From Puccinellia tenuiflora (taxonomy: Eukaryota > Streptophyta > Magnoliopsida > Poales > Poaceae), in the NCBI GenBank assembly GCA_012064385.1, contig QRDG01000344.1, forward strand, positions 51,069 through 115,068: a DNA stretch of 64,000 nt, written 5' to 3'. Below the pieces are notes generated by a model. The model was given only the letters and a program-made list of their open reading frames with translations, was not told the origin of the DNA and did no database searches. Each line of letters begins with the position of its first letter. Positions within the stretch are counted from its first letter, which is position 1. This document shows, one piece after another, positions 54,787-64,000 of this stretch. The translations under genes were made by a program, and so were the position numbers.

Positions 54787-54955
54787 GGCCTCCCCCCAAC
54801 CTCATTCCCCCGCACAAAAGCCACGCCGCGCCGCGCCTGCCTCCGTCCGTCCTCTCCACCCAGACTTCGCGCCGCTTCTGCCCAAACCCCACTCCTCCCT
54901 CGCCGAATCCCCAAAACCCTAGCCCAACCCCCCTCGCCTCGCTGGTCGCTCCGCC

Positions 54956-57900
54956 ATGGCGGCCTCGCTGCTCGTCCGGGCCGTGCGCCGCCGAGACCTC
55001 GCGTCGCCTCTCGGGACCGTAAGCTCCCTCCCCCTCCCCTCTTCCCTCCCCAGTGCGTTTTCGCCTCTCTTTTCCGTGATGATCGTCTGGGTCGTATGGT
55101 GTGTTATTGCACGAATCGCGGTGGATTTTGGTATGGTGGTGCCTGGTATGAACTGGTGTTGATCTGCGTGACCTGATCCTGCGCGGATTTGGTCGATTCG
55201 AGGGGCGGAAGTTCAATTTTGCGTGCCCGTGTAGCAGTATCCAGGTTTAGGAACTGGTTAGGACCGTGCTGCAATCCGTTTTGCCTTCCCTAGTTCCTGA
55301 TCTGATGTTCCACGGGCGCGTGTTTTCCATTTCCTGCTATGTCCTTCGCCGTTAGATGGCCAGAATTATGTCCCTGTGTTACTTTAGAGGCGGCTGTGAT
55401 TTTGATCTCTGTATGCAAGTATGTACTGTCAGTTCTTACTCATGCCGTGTGGTCATGTATGTTCTAGATCAAGAAAATCAGTGACTTTGAACAATTTCTA
55501 ATGCTCATGGTTGGGGTGAACAGGGACACACAGTAATACGTGCACAGTTATGTACTTGCCCATTGTTGATGTGGGTGTATGCAGTAACAACTGTTAGTAC
55601 TGGCTATGGGATGATATGCATTTTTCTTCCATTTGCAAAATGTCACCTTTCTTTTGTTCGTTCATCTGCCCACTGAGAGACCAATAAGTTTTAGGGCTTA
55701 ACATTGTAGATATGACGACAATACTTGTTATTAGGTTGTGCTATGTGTGACTTCCTGACCATTGTTCACATTTCAGTTGACTGCCAACGTCCAATCAGCG
55801 TATGGCGCAAATGTGTGCTCGAAATGGGGTAGTTTTGCAAGAGCTTTCAGGTAACTATCTTATTTTGGTTTGTGTACAGTTTGGTGGGGATTCTTGCAGC
55901 CTGCGTATATAACTTATTTGTGTGCTTTTGTTCCTCAGTGCGAAGCCAACTGGAAATGAAGTTATTGGAATTGATCTGGGAACAACTAATTCATGTGTCT
56001 CTATTATGGAGGGAAAGGTGCATGGCGGACTCCTCGTGTAATGCTTTATTTTCTGCCAGTTTCCTCCCATTTTTGTCTGATTAAACCTCTTGACTGCAGA
56101 ATGCGAAGGTGATTGAGAATTCAGAAGGCGCCAGGACAACACCGTCAGTTGTTGCATTTTCTCAGAAAGGAGAGCTACTTGTGGGAACTCCAGCCAAGCG
56201 TCAAGCGGTGACCAACCCACAGAACACCTTCTTTGGCACAAAGCGTATGATAGGGCGGCGCTTTGAAGACCCGCAGACACAGAAGGAGATGAAAATGGTG
56301 CCATATAAGATTGTGAAGGCTCCTAATGGAGATGCTTGGGTTGAAACTACAGATGGCAAGCAGTACTCGCCAAGCCAGATTGGTGCATTTGTATTGACCA
56401 AGATGAAGGAGACAGCTGAATCTTACCTTGGCAAGTCTATTACCAAGGCTGTGATTACTGTTCCAGCTTATTTCAATGATGCTCAGCGGCAGGCCACTAA
56501 GGATGCTGGTCGTATTGCTGGACTTGATGTCGAAAGGATCATCAATGAACCAACTGCTGCTGCTCTGTCTTACGGAACAAACAACAAGGAGGGTTTGATA
56601 GCTGTGTTTGACCTTGGAGGAGGAACATTTGATGTCTCCATTCTAGAGATCTCTAACGGGGTGTTTGAGGTCAGTGTTTGTAACTTGCTTCTTACTAGTT
56701 TTTTTAGATAAGGGGAATATATTAATATCAAGACTTGCTTCTTACTAGTAATTTACTGTATTAGGGAAAGTTTGTTTAGTGCCTCCTTCCTGCCCCTGAT
56801 CTGTTGATTATGTTCTTGGCAGGTCAAAGCAACAAACGGTGACACTTTCCTGGGTGGAGAAGACTTTGACAATACTCTGTTGGAATTCTTGGTGAGTGAG
56901 TACAAAAGGACTGAGCTATTGATCTTTCAAAGGATAGATTGGCCCTGCAGAGACTGCGTGAAGCAGCTGAGAAGGCGAAGATTGAACTCTCCTCCACAAC
57001 CCAGACTGAAATCAATCTTCCGTTCATCACCGCTGATACCTCTGGAGCAAAACATTTGAATATCACATTGACAAGATCAAAATATGAATCTCTGGTGAGT
57101 AATCTGATTGAGAGGACTAGGGAGCCATGCAAGAGCTGCTTGAAGGATGCCGGTATAACTGTAAAGGATGTAGATGAGGTCCTTCTTGTCGGTGGAATGA
57201 CAAGGGTTCCAAAAGTACAGGAAGTAGTTTCTCAAATCTTTGGTAAGTCCCCTAGCAAAGGAGTCAACCCAGATGAAGCTGTGGCCATGGGTGCTGCTAT
57301 TCAGGGTGGCATTCTCCGTGGAGATGTGAAGGAGCTCCTTCTCCTTGATGTTACCCCTCTGTCACTTGGTATTGAGACTCTTGGTGGTATCTTCACCAGA
57401 CTGATTAACAGGAACACTACCATTCCCACAAAGAAAAGCCAGGTTAGTAACCGTTCTTGAGTACTATGATGTTGGTTACTCCACCAGTTATATAGTTGTG
57501 TTTGTTTCGTTTGTTTCGTGGCCTACAAATGATCTTTCTCGGTTTGGTATCATTTATCTTCTTGACATGTCAATATGATGGCTTCGTGTGGAGTCACTGG
57601 TTGTTGGTGCTGGCTCCTCCGTTGTGGTCATGGTGTTATTGTACAATTGAACTTTGGATTAAAGCACATCCTCTGATAGTTTATCCTGTTATTTCAAGCT
57701 CTGTAATATTAGTTTGTTTGCTTTCACATTTTGGTTCGCTTTATAGTGGATTTGCCTTAGCTATGGGTGATTTCTGACACACATGGAGCTGGTTTCTCTA
57801 TAGAAGTATTGCTTGTTCACCTTAAATTTTGTCTACCTACGATGGAGTTTTATGCGATTCGTTGTTCTGATCTGTATTAGCTTGCTTGCAACGCCATATT

Positions 57901-58804
57901 GTTTTGTCAGAATGCTTAGGTATGCCTTCACATTTTCAATCTCTGTAATATTGTTTTGGCAGCATACTTAGCTATGTCTAGTGGAACACATGGAGCTGGA
58001 ATATTAAACCTTGCTTGCCTTCACATTTTGGTTCCTTTTCTAGTGGAACACATGGAGCTGGAATCTGCATAGCATTACTGATTCTCCTTTTCTATGATAG
58101 AATTCTAGGATTTGTTAGCTTGCTTGGAGTGTCCAATTGTTTTGGCAGCATACTTAGCTATGTCTTGTACTCTGCAGGTGTTCTCAACTGCTGCTGACAA
58201 CCAGACGACAGTGGGTGTTCGCGTGTTGCAAGGTGAGCGTGAGATGGCATCAGACAACAAACTTCTTGGTGAGTTTGATCTTGTTGGCATTCCACCAGCA
58301 CCAAGGGGTACGCCACAGGTTGAGGTCACATTCGACATCGACGCCAACGGGATCGTGACAGTCTCTGCCAAAGACAAGGCAACCTCGAAGGAGCAGCAGA
58401 TCACCATCCGGTCCTCTGGCGGTCTCTCTGAGGCTGAGATCCAGAAGATGGTCCATGAGGCTGAGCTGCACTCCCAGAAGGATCAGGAGCGGAAAACCCT
58501 CATCGACCTCAGAAACACCGCAGACACCACCATCTACAGCATTGAGAAGAGTCTGGGAGAGTACAGAGACAAGGTTCCCACGGAGGTTGTGTCTGAGGTC
58601 GAGTCGGCCATTGCAGATCTCCGCAACGAGATGGCCTCGGATGACATTGAGAAGATCAGGGCCAAGATCGAAGCGGCGAACAAGGCGGTCTCAAAGATTG
58701 GGCAGCACATGACTGGTGGCGGCGGGGCTGGTGGCTCGCAGACAGGGTCACAGGGAGGAGATGACCAGGCTCCGGAGGCAGAGTACGAAGAGGTGAAGAA
58801 GTGA
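54956..58804 (+). CDS. Mitochondrial HSP70 (DnaK-type chaperone), one frameshift
   Basis: Six exons: 54956-55018, 55777-55850, 55939-56017, 56100-56669, 56823-57442 and 58178-58804, about 677 residues as expected for plant mtHSP70. An Arg-rich N-terminus (MAASLLVRAVRRRDLASPLG) fits a mitochondrial presequence. The three HSP70 signatures are present: IDLGTTNSCVSIMEG (ATP phosphate loop), VFDLGGGTFDVSIL and VLLVGGMTRVPKVQEVV. The linker and substrate-binding domain follow (ELLLLDVTPLSLGIETLGG, KATSKEQQITIRSS), and the C-terminus EAEYEEVKK is typical of the mitochondrial branch. It drives protein import and folding in the matrix with J-protein and GrpE partners. Exon 5 is 620 nt, one short of a codon multiple: after SEYKRTE the frame slips (about 56924) and resumes as IDLSKDRLALQRL in the next register. 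Everything else is intact, so a sequencing or assembly error is as likely as a null allele. Confidence 0.95.
57720..58165. repeat. Internal duplications in HSP70 intron 5
   Basis: TTGTTTTGGCAGCATACTTA followed by GCTATGTC occurs at about 57951 and 58138; CTTCACATTTT with GGTTC or TTCAATC occurs at 57724, 57928 and 58020; AGTGGAACACATGGAGCTGG occurs twice (about 57979, 58042). Each TTTTGGCAG copy resembles a 3' splice site but is not the one used (58171-58177). Confidence 0.8.
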
Positions 58805-59690
58805 GATGTCACGTGGTGACGTTGCAGAGATAGGTTGTTTTGGAGGAACTCTTGAGGCGGTAGAGAATTACGTACGCTGTAATAATTTCCTGTGCGTTTT
58901 GTCTCGTGAAACATCGTAAGTTGGTAGGGCGTCCAGCTGTGACTGATGATCCCAGTAGTAGTAGTAGCAGCTCGGGAGGTGGGTTGATATGTGTTAGAGA
59001 GGAGTTGGACGCGATCTTCTCAGACTTGACCCAGGTTATCCCTGATGCCTGGTGGTAAATTTAGACTTGGTTGATGCTTGTTGTGAAGTTGTGTTGCGCC
59101 GGTGGAATCAGTTCTGCACTTGCTCTGCTATCGGTACCCGTCCTCATCAACGTCTTAGAATTAGTTGTTACATTCATGTCTGGAGCTAGAATTCATTTTA
59201 GATTTAGTTGCGCCATTCCTGAAGCTTGGCAAGGAGTGAATTTCAGAGTGGTGTTGTGCTGGCCAAACTCGAAACCAAGCGATGAACTGGTTGTAGCTGT
59301 TTTGACTGAACTGGACGGATGCTCCCAAATGAAGAACTTGCTGAACTGGGTGAACTGACTGAAACAGATCGAAGTCACGTACTGGCAAATTCACCGGAGA
59401 TCAAAGTCACGTACGGATGAAAGGTACGACGCACATGCCGGCCTGTGTAGCCCGTTGTCGCCGGCTCATGGTGCACCCGTGGTCGCTGGCGGCGCTCCGG
59501 CCTCCCGTCCCCTGTTATCCTCTACCGCACGAACAAGACGAACGGTTCGACTCCATCGATAGCTAGCTACAAGGAGTGTTTCGGTTCAGCTTGCAATGAT
59601 AGCGTACTAATTATTTCCGGCCTGCTTATTTTTGGACTGAATTAATTCCCACTAATCCCATCCAGAAAAGTCGGAAGGGGGGCTACTCCC
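58805..59690. other. HSP70 3' UTR and intergenic DNA
   Basis: 3' untranslated sequence of HSP70 followed by unremarkable DNA; open frames at 59071-59394 have no domains. Confidence 0.5.
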
Positions 59691-59771
59691 CATAAAATGC
59701 ATAATACTCACCAGCGTCACCACCAGTCACGGACTAGCTCGACCGCTCGATCGATCTCAAATTCGCCGCTA

Positions 59772-60120
59772 ATGGCGCGCGACACCAACATGCGCCTGAT
59801 CCCTCTCCTGCTCCTCCTCTTCCTGGTGGCCTCGGTTTCCAGTAAGCAAAACCCCACGCGACACAGCCATCGTTTTGCTTGCATACTCTTTTTTTTCTGC
59901 ACGGAGCTGATGCGTGATCTCCCTCTCTTACCTAGGGTCGGCGTCGGCGGGCGACTACCCGGCGAACCAAAGGTGCGGGGGGACGTCCATGGAGGAGCGG
60001 TGCGACCCGGCCGAGGCGGCGGCGAACCGCGCGTGCAGCGCCGCGTGCCACTACAGCGGCTGCGGCGGCGGCCGGTGCGTCTACATCGGCAATGCCCGGG
60101 GCTGCCACTGCCTGCCCTAG
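59772..60120 (+). CDS. Secreted cysteine-rich peptide (defensin-like), two exons
   Basis: Exon 1 59772-59841 encodes a signal peptide (MARDTNMRLIPLLLLLFLVA); an intron of 94 bp with GT-AG ends follows; exon 2 59936-60120 encodes the mature peptide, about 84 residues in total. Eight cysteines appear in RCGG, ERCD, RACSAACHYSGC, RCVY and GCHCLP, with a CxxxC and a terminal CxC, the layout of plant defensin-like (LCR/CRP) peptides with one intron in the signal region. Such peptides act outside the cell as antimicrobials or signals; which applies is unknown. ATAAAA about 80 bp upstream may be the TATA box. The frame and splice sites are intact. Confidence 0.75.
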
Positions 60121-60180
60121 CTACCTATCCGATCGAGAGCGTAGCCATCATGTATGTCGGTCGATATGCATGTGATCTTG

Positions 60181-60186
60181 AATAAA
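60181..60186 (+). terminator. Polyadenylation signal of the cysteine-rich peptide gene
   Basis: AATAAA lies 61 bp after the stop codon, an ordinary position for a short plant transcript. Confidence 0.55.
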
Positions 60187-60345
60187 AGTGCAGGTGTACA
60201 AGATTATACAGTTTCAGATATGTACTCTAGTCCTTGTAGAGCAGACATGGTTATATTCACCAAAAAGATTTTTTTTTAGCAAAACCAAATATTTCATTCA
60301 TCAAAAACCAAGTTAGATAAACAAATACACAACCTGATATTAGTA

Positions 60346-60492
60346 TGTTAGACTTGTAATTATGTTTGTATACGTATTGTAACTCTTGTACAATTGTAAC
60401 TGTACCCGATGAGGTACCCCCATATATAAATGTTGCCGTGGCCGACCCAAGAGGTGTCGAAGCCCACAACACCCAAAACCTTTTGTTTAACA
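60346..60492 (+). repeat. 5' LTR of the Copia element
   Basis: 147 bp with TGTTA...TAACA ends. CATATATAAATG at about 60420-60431 is the TATA box. The 5 bp before it (TAGTA, 60341-60345) should reappear after the 3' LTR outside the window. Confidence 0.85.
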
Positions 60493-60502
60493 TGGTATCA
60501 GA
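60493..60502 (+). other. Primer-binding site (initiator tRNA-Met type)
   Basis: TGGTATCAGA immediately follows the LTR end, complementary to the 3' end of initiator tRNA-Met as in most plant Copia elements. Confidence 0.85.
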
Positions 60503-60541
60503 CGCGATCTCGCGATCCTGACCTAGCCGCCGCCACCGACC

Positions 60542-62270
60542 ATGTCGTCGTCGTCTTCCGCTGCCTCCTCTACGGCCGCCGCCGCCGATCTCTCCGGCAT
60601 GGCCACCGTTGCCGCCCTTACCGGCGTGGTCACTGCGCCTGCCGCCGCCACCGAGCCCTCGACCTCCGTTGCCCCGGCTCCACCTGCGCTTGTCCCTCCG
60701 ACGGTCCACGTGCCGCCGGTGCCGCCGTTCCTGTCCAACCTCCTTCAAGGAGGATCTGCACCTACCCCCTTGATGACCAGATCGATGGGGGCCTTGTTCT
60801 CCGGGGCAAGCTCTTCGGGTTCCCCCGGATCCGAAGCGTTACGGCCCAACTACGGCGCGATGGCGCCCTACGCGTCGCAGCCGCCGTTTGCGTACGACTC
60901 TGCCGCCTATGGTGCCTTCCATGGCGCCCCCTACGGCGCCTCATATGGCGTCGGTCACGGCGTCTCCTATGGCGCTCCTCATGGTGCTGCCTACGGCGCT
61001 CCGTACGGCTCCGGCTACGCGGCGTTCCCGAGCCATGCCCTCTACGGTGCGCCCCCGCCTCCTCCACCACCGGCTCCCCCGGCCGCGCCGCAGGCTTCGA
61101 CCGTGGCGGACGTGGCCCCTGCCGGTGTTGCTGCTGCGCCGCCCTACGACTTCGCCCTGGACGTCATCACGACTCCGCCGTTCTACTTCAGCAATCTTCT
61201 CCCGGTGAAACTGAAGATGTACAATTATCTGTTCTGGCGCGCGCAGATTCTTCCCCTCCTCCGTAGTCACTACCTGGAGGGCTTTGTCGATGGTAGTCTG
61301 GCATGTCCCTCGCCGGATCATCACATGTACCGGCCGTGGATTGCTCAAGACCAAGCGATCCTCTCGGCGATTCAGTCCTCTCTCACCGAGGGCGTCGCCG
61401 GCATGGTGCTTTTTGCTACTACATCTCATGAGGCGTGGGATGCACTGGAGTCTAGCTTCTCTGCGCAATCGTCGTCTCAGTCTATGGCTCTTCATACTCA
61501 GCTTAACGAGACCCGCAAGGAACACCACTCCGTCACCGTTTTCTTCAACAAGATCAAGCGCCTTGCTGATACGCTAGCCTCTATCGGTGAGCCTCTTCGT
61601 GACACGGAGTTTACTGCGTATATCCTCAATGGTCTCGACGGCGACTATGATTCTCTTGTGGAGGTGATCAAGGAACGCCAGGTTCCCATCAAGCCGCAGG
61701 AGCTCTTTCAGCGCCTCCTCTCGATGGAGCAGCGCCTCGCCAGTCGTCATCCGGATGGGGCCCCCTCGGCCAACACCGCCTACCGTGGTGGGAAGGGGGG
61801 CGCCCGTCCTGCTGCTGCTCCATCATCGATGCCTCCTGCAGGAGGCAAGGGCGCCGCGCCTCATGCTGCACCTGCCCAGTCGCGCCCTACCATTGTCGTC
61901 GAGAACGGGCGCCCACGCGCATGCTGCGCCGCTTGCGGAGCTGCTACATCCTGCCAGTTGTGCGGTATTGATGGCCACATCGCGTCTCGCTGTCATCGCC
62001 GCTTCAAGACTGATTTTCTTGGTCTTGGCAACAACGGAAAGGGCAATGAGCGTCAAGCCAACATGATGCAGCAGCAGGGGCAGACTTCGTCATATCCTGT
62101 TGATCCCACCTGGTACATGGACACTGGTGCTACTGATCACGTGACAAGTGAGCTGGATAAGCTTGCTATGCGTGAGGCCTACCGCGGGCACGACAAGGTT
62201 CAGACAGCCAATGGGGCAGGTATGCACATCTCTCATATTGGTCAGGCATCTCTTCCTACACATACATTAG
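60542..62270 (+). CDS. Copia gag and protease
   Basis: One open frame from MSSSSSAASS. A long Ala/Pro/Gly/Tyr-rich N-terminus with GAPYGA-type repeats (about residues 100-180) precedes the gag core (NYLFWRAQILPLL, EAWDALESSF, HTQLNETRKEHHSVTVFF, YILNGLDGDYDSLVEVI). A CX2CX4HX4C zinc knuckle (CQLCGIDGHIASRC) and the protease motif WYMDTGATDHVTS follow. The frame is lost at about 62265, after which the open frame reads nonsense up to 62683. The GAPYGA repeat region is unusual for gag. Confidence 0.9.
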
Positions 62271-63985
62271 AAAGTTGCATCTTAAGAATGTTCTTAGAGT
62301 CCCCACGGTTGCACGTAATTTGCTCTCTGTTCCTAAACTTACTTATGACAATAACGTGTTTTATGAGTTTCACCCGTTTGCTCTTTTTATCAAGGACCGG
62401 GCTACGAGGGACGTACTTCGTAAAGGTCGACTATGCCATGGAGTATATGCACTTGATGTGCCGCCTTCTGTCTCCCCAGCTGTCTCCCGAGTTTTCAGTG
62501 GTGTCAGAGTGTCCCCATCACAGTGGCACTCTCGTCTTGGCCATCCTGCCACACCCATTGTCCGCCATGTTCTTCACCGTCATGAGTTACCGTCCGTGTC
62601 TAGTAATAAAGATGTTTCAGTTTGTGATGCTTGCCAGCAGGGAAAGAGTCATCAATTACCTTTTTCTATTTCTAGTCATGTAGTGAAAACTCCTCTAGAG
62701 CTTGTGTTTTCTGATGTTTGGGGTCCTGCCCAGATGTATGTTAGTGGTCATGAGTACTATGTCAGTTTCATTGATGCTTATAGTCGCTTTACTTGGATTT
62801 ATCTTCTTAAGCGCAAATCTGATGTGTTCGATGTTTTTCTTAAGTTTCAAGCACATGTTGAGCGTCTCCTACAGCACAAAATTATTCATGTACAATCGGA
62901 TTGGGGAGGTGAGTACCGCAATCTGAGTACTTTCTTTGAGAAACGTGGGATCTTGCACCGTGTGGCTTGTCCTCATACACATCAGCAGAATGGTTCAGCC
63001 GAACGTAAGCATCGTCATATTGTTGAGACCGGTTTAACCTTGCTAGCACATGCTTCTGTTCCTTTTCGTTTTTTGGAGCGACGCTTTTACTACAGCCTGT
63101 TTTCTTATAAATAGGCTTCCTTCGCGACTCCTTGGCATGAAAACTCCGCTTGAACTCTTGCTTCATGAAACTCCTGATTACACTTTTCTCAAAGTCTTCG
63201 GTTGTGCGTGTTGGCCGCATCTCCGTCCTTACAATAGTCGCAAGCTTGAGTTCCGTTCTAAAAAATGTGTCTTTCTTGGGTATAGCTCGATGCACAAAGG
63301 GTATAAATGCCTTCATGTCCCAACAAATCGTGTATACATCTCGCGTGATGTTGTCTTTGATGAGCATGTTTTTCCTTTTTCTAATCTTCCAACTCCTGCC
63401 ACCACTTCTACTACATCATTGCATTCATCTCCTATATTGCCTGATCAATTTGTAGATGCTGCACACTCGCCTTCTTTGTTGTCTAACCATGGTGCAGGAA
63501 CTGGTAGAGGTGCTCGGCTTCTTCTCTCGGATGATCCACCTGCTGATACTGCAGCCGCTTCGACGGATCACGTCGATCACGCCGCTGCTGCTCCCTGCAT
63601 GGGGCATGCAGGGTTCCATGTGCCTGCGCCTGCCTCGCGCCCGGATCCGGCTCCGACGACGCTGGTTTCGCCCGGGTCGACCAGCCCGGCCTCGCCTGCG
63701 TCAACCGGCCCGTCTTCACCCCCGTCTGCTGGGTCGCCTCCTGGCAGCCCGCCTTCGTCGCCGTCGCCTGTGCAGCAGCCAACTGCTGGCCGCACACTGC
63801 TGCTCCCGCCACCTGCGGACTCCCCGCCACCCAGGCGGTCGCCTTCCCCGGCTGCTGATGGGCTGCCTTCGCCGCCCTCTTGTGGGCCGCGTGCGACGGC
63901 TACGCCGGTCTCCGCGTGTCGAGGTTGGGGCTCGGCAAATCCCAAGGTTGTGTACCCCGGGTTGATTGAGGGGGAGAAAGTATGA
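62271..63985 (+). pseudogene. Copia integrase region with frameshifts
   Basis: HLKNVLRVPTVARNLLSVPKL continues pol in a new frame from 62275. The integrase zinc site (WHSRLGHP ... CDACQQGK) and catalytic residues are seen in VFSDVWGPA, HVQSDWGGEY and HQQNGSAERKHR. At about 63072 an extra T in a T6 run shifts the frame again; it continues as SDAFTTACFLINRLPS, the conserved KTPLELLLHETPDYTFLKVFGCACWP block and KCVFLGYS. A Pro/Ser-rich spacer follows and ends with a stop at 63985, before any RT motif. Both slips are single-base. Confidence 0.88.
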
Positions 63986-64000
63986 ACGTTGGTGGCTGTG

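Larger units (their letters stand above)
60346..64000 (+). mobile_element. Copia retrotransposon with short LTR (5' part, cut by window end)
   Basis: Starts TGTTA; the LTR ends TTTAACA at 60492 and is followed directly by the PBS TGGTATCAGA. Gag, protease and integrase follow in order; RT lies beyond the window. The 5' LTR is only 147 bp, very short for a plant Copia. Two frame breaks in pol make the copy defective as written. Confidence 0.9.

Noticed and set aside
57496..57777. Plus-strand frame in HSP70 intron 5
   Set aside because: Lies wholly in an intron made of diverged duplications; no domain.
60255..60345. Poly(T) with AAATATTTCATTCATCA resembling the 3' tail of a minus-strand LINE
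   Set aside because: No TSD, no coding sequence and only about 80 bp; too little to call.

Overview
This is a plant nuclear window, almost certainly from a grass and most plausibly a large-genome Pooideae/Triticeae species. The evidence is a few intron-bearing plant genes (a TPR protein, a PPR protein, mitochondrial HSP70, a cysteine-rich secreted peptide) separated by densely nested transposons of grass-typical kinds: Stowaway and Tourist/Harbinger MITEs, CACTA elements, large solo LTRs, Copia elements, LINEs and MULE foldbacks. The species call is inference.

Layout. 99-4329 (minus): the first ten coding exons of a TPR gene resembling HLB1, running off the left edge. 4330-8207: gene-free. 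8208-10945: solo LTR with target-site duplication (TSD) ATCAA, carrying a Tourist-type MITE. 11391-13391 (minus): a dead CYP51-like P450 lacking its haem loop. 13692-16133: Stowaway MITE, Harbinger MITE and a 1.7 kb non-autonomous CACTA. 16642-18227: 3' part of a LINE. 18884-20290: Gypsy-type LTR remnants. 20998-26962 (minus): a Copia element (TSD CTTGA) whose 5' LTR is split by a 2.6 kb Helitron-like insert and whose reverse transcriptase is deleted. 27027-27415: MULE foldback. 27444-38492: an 11 kb CACTA (TSD CAT) carrying an apparently intact 8-exon En/Spm-type accessory gene and about 13.4 copies of a 354 bp satellite. 39027-41190: a poly(A) retroposon with a 13 bp TSD and an unexplained long ORF, interrupted by a second MULE MITE. 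41616-41819: a broken cysteine-rich peptide gene. 42882-about 48620 (minus): one LINE split first by a 4.4 kb solo LTR and also by a small truncated LINE. 48640-51330: foldback-type element with a degenerate array. 51601-52799: PPR gene with a frameshift. 54095-54290: an orphan pseudo-response-regulator exon. 54956-58804: six-exon mitochondrial HSP70 with one 1-bp frameshift. 59772-60120: two-exon cysteine-rich secreted peptide gene. 60346-64000: a Copia element with unusually short LTRs, cut by the window edge.

The host genes show no operon-like relationship; they are independent loci. Most of the sequence is a record of repeated insertion, and insertion order can be read from TSDs. The most unusual signals are the 354 bp satellite inside the CACTA, three tiny insertions that are little more than a poly(A) tail between long TSDs, the retroposon of unknown origin at 39027, and single-base frameshifts in two otherwise well-conserved genes, which may be real lesions or assembly errors.
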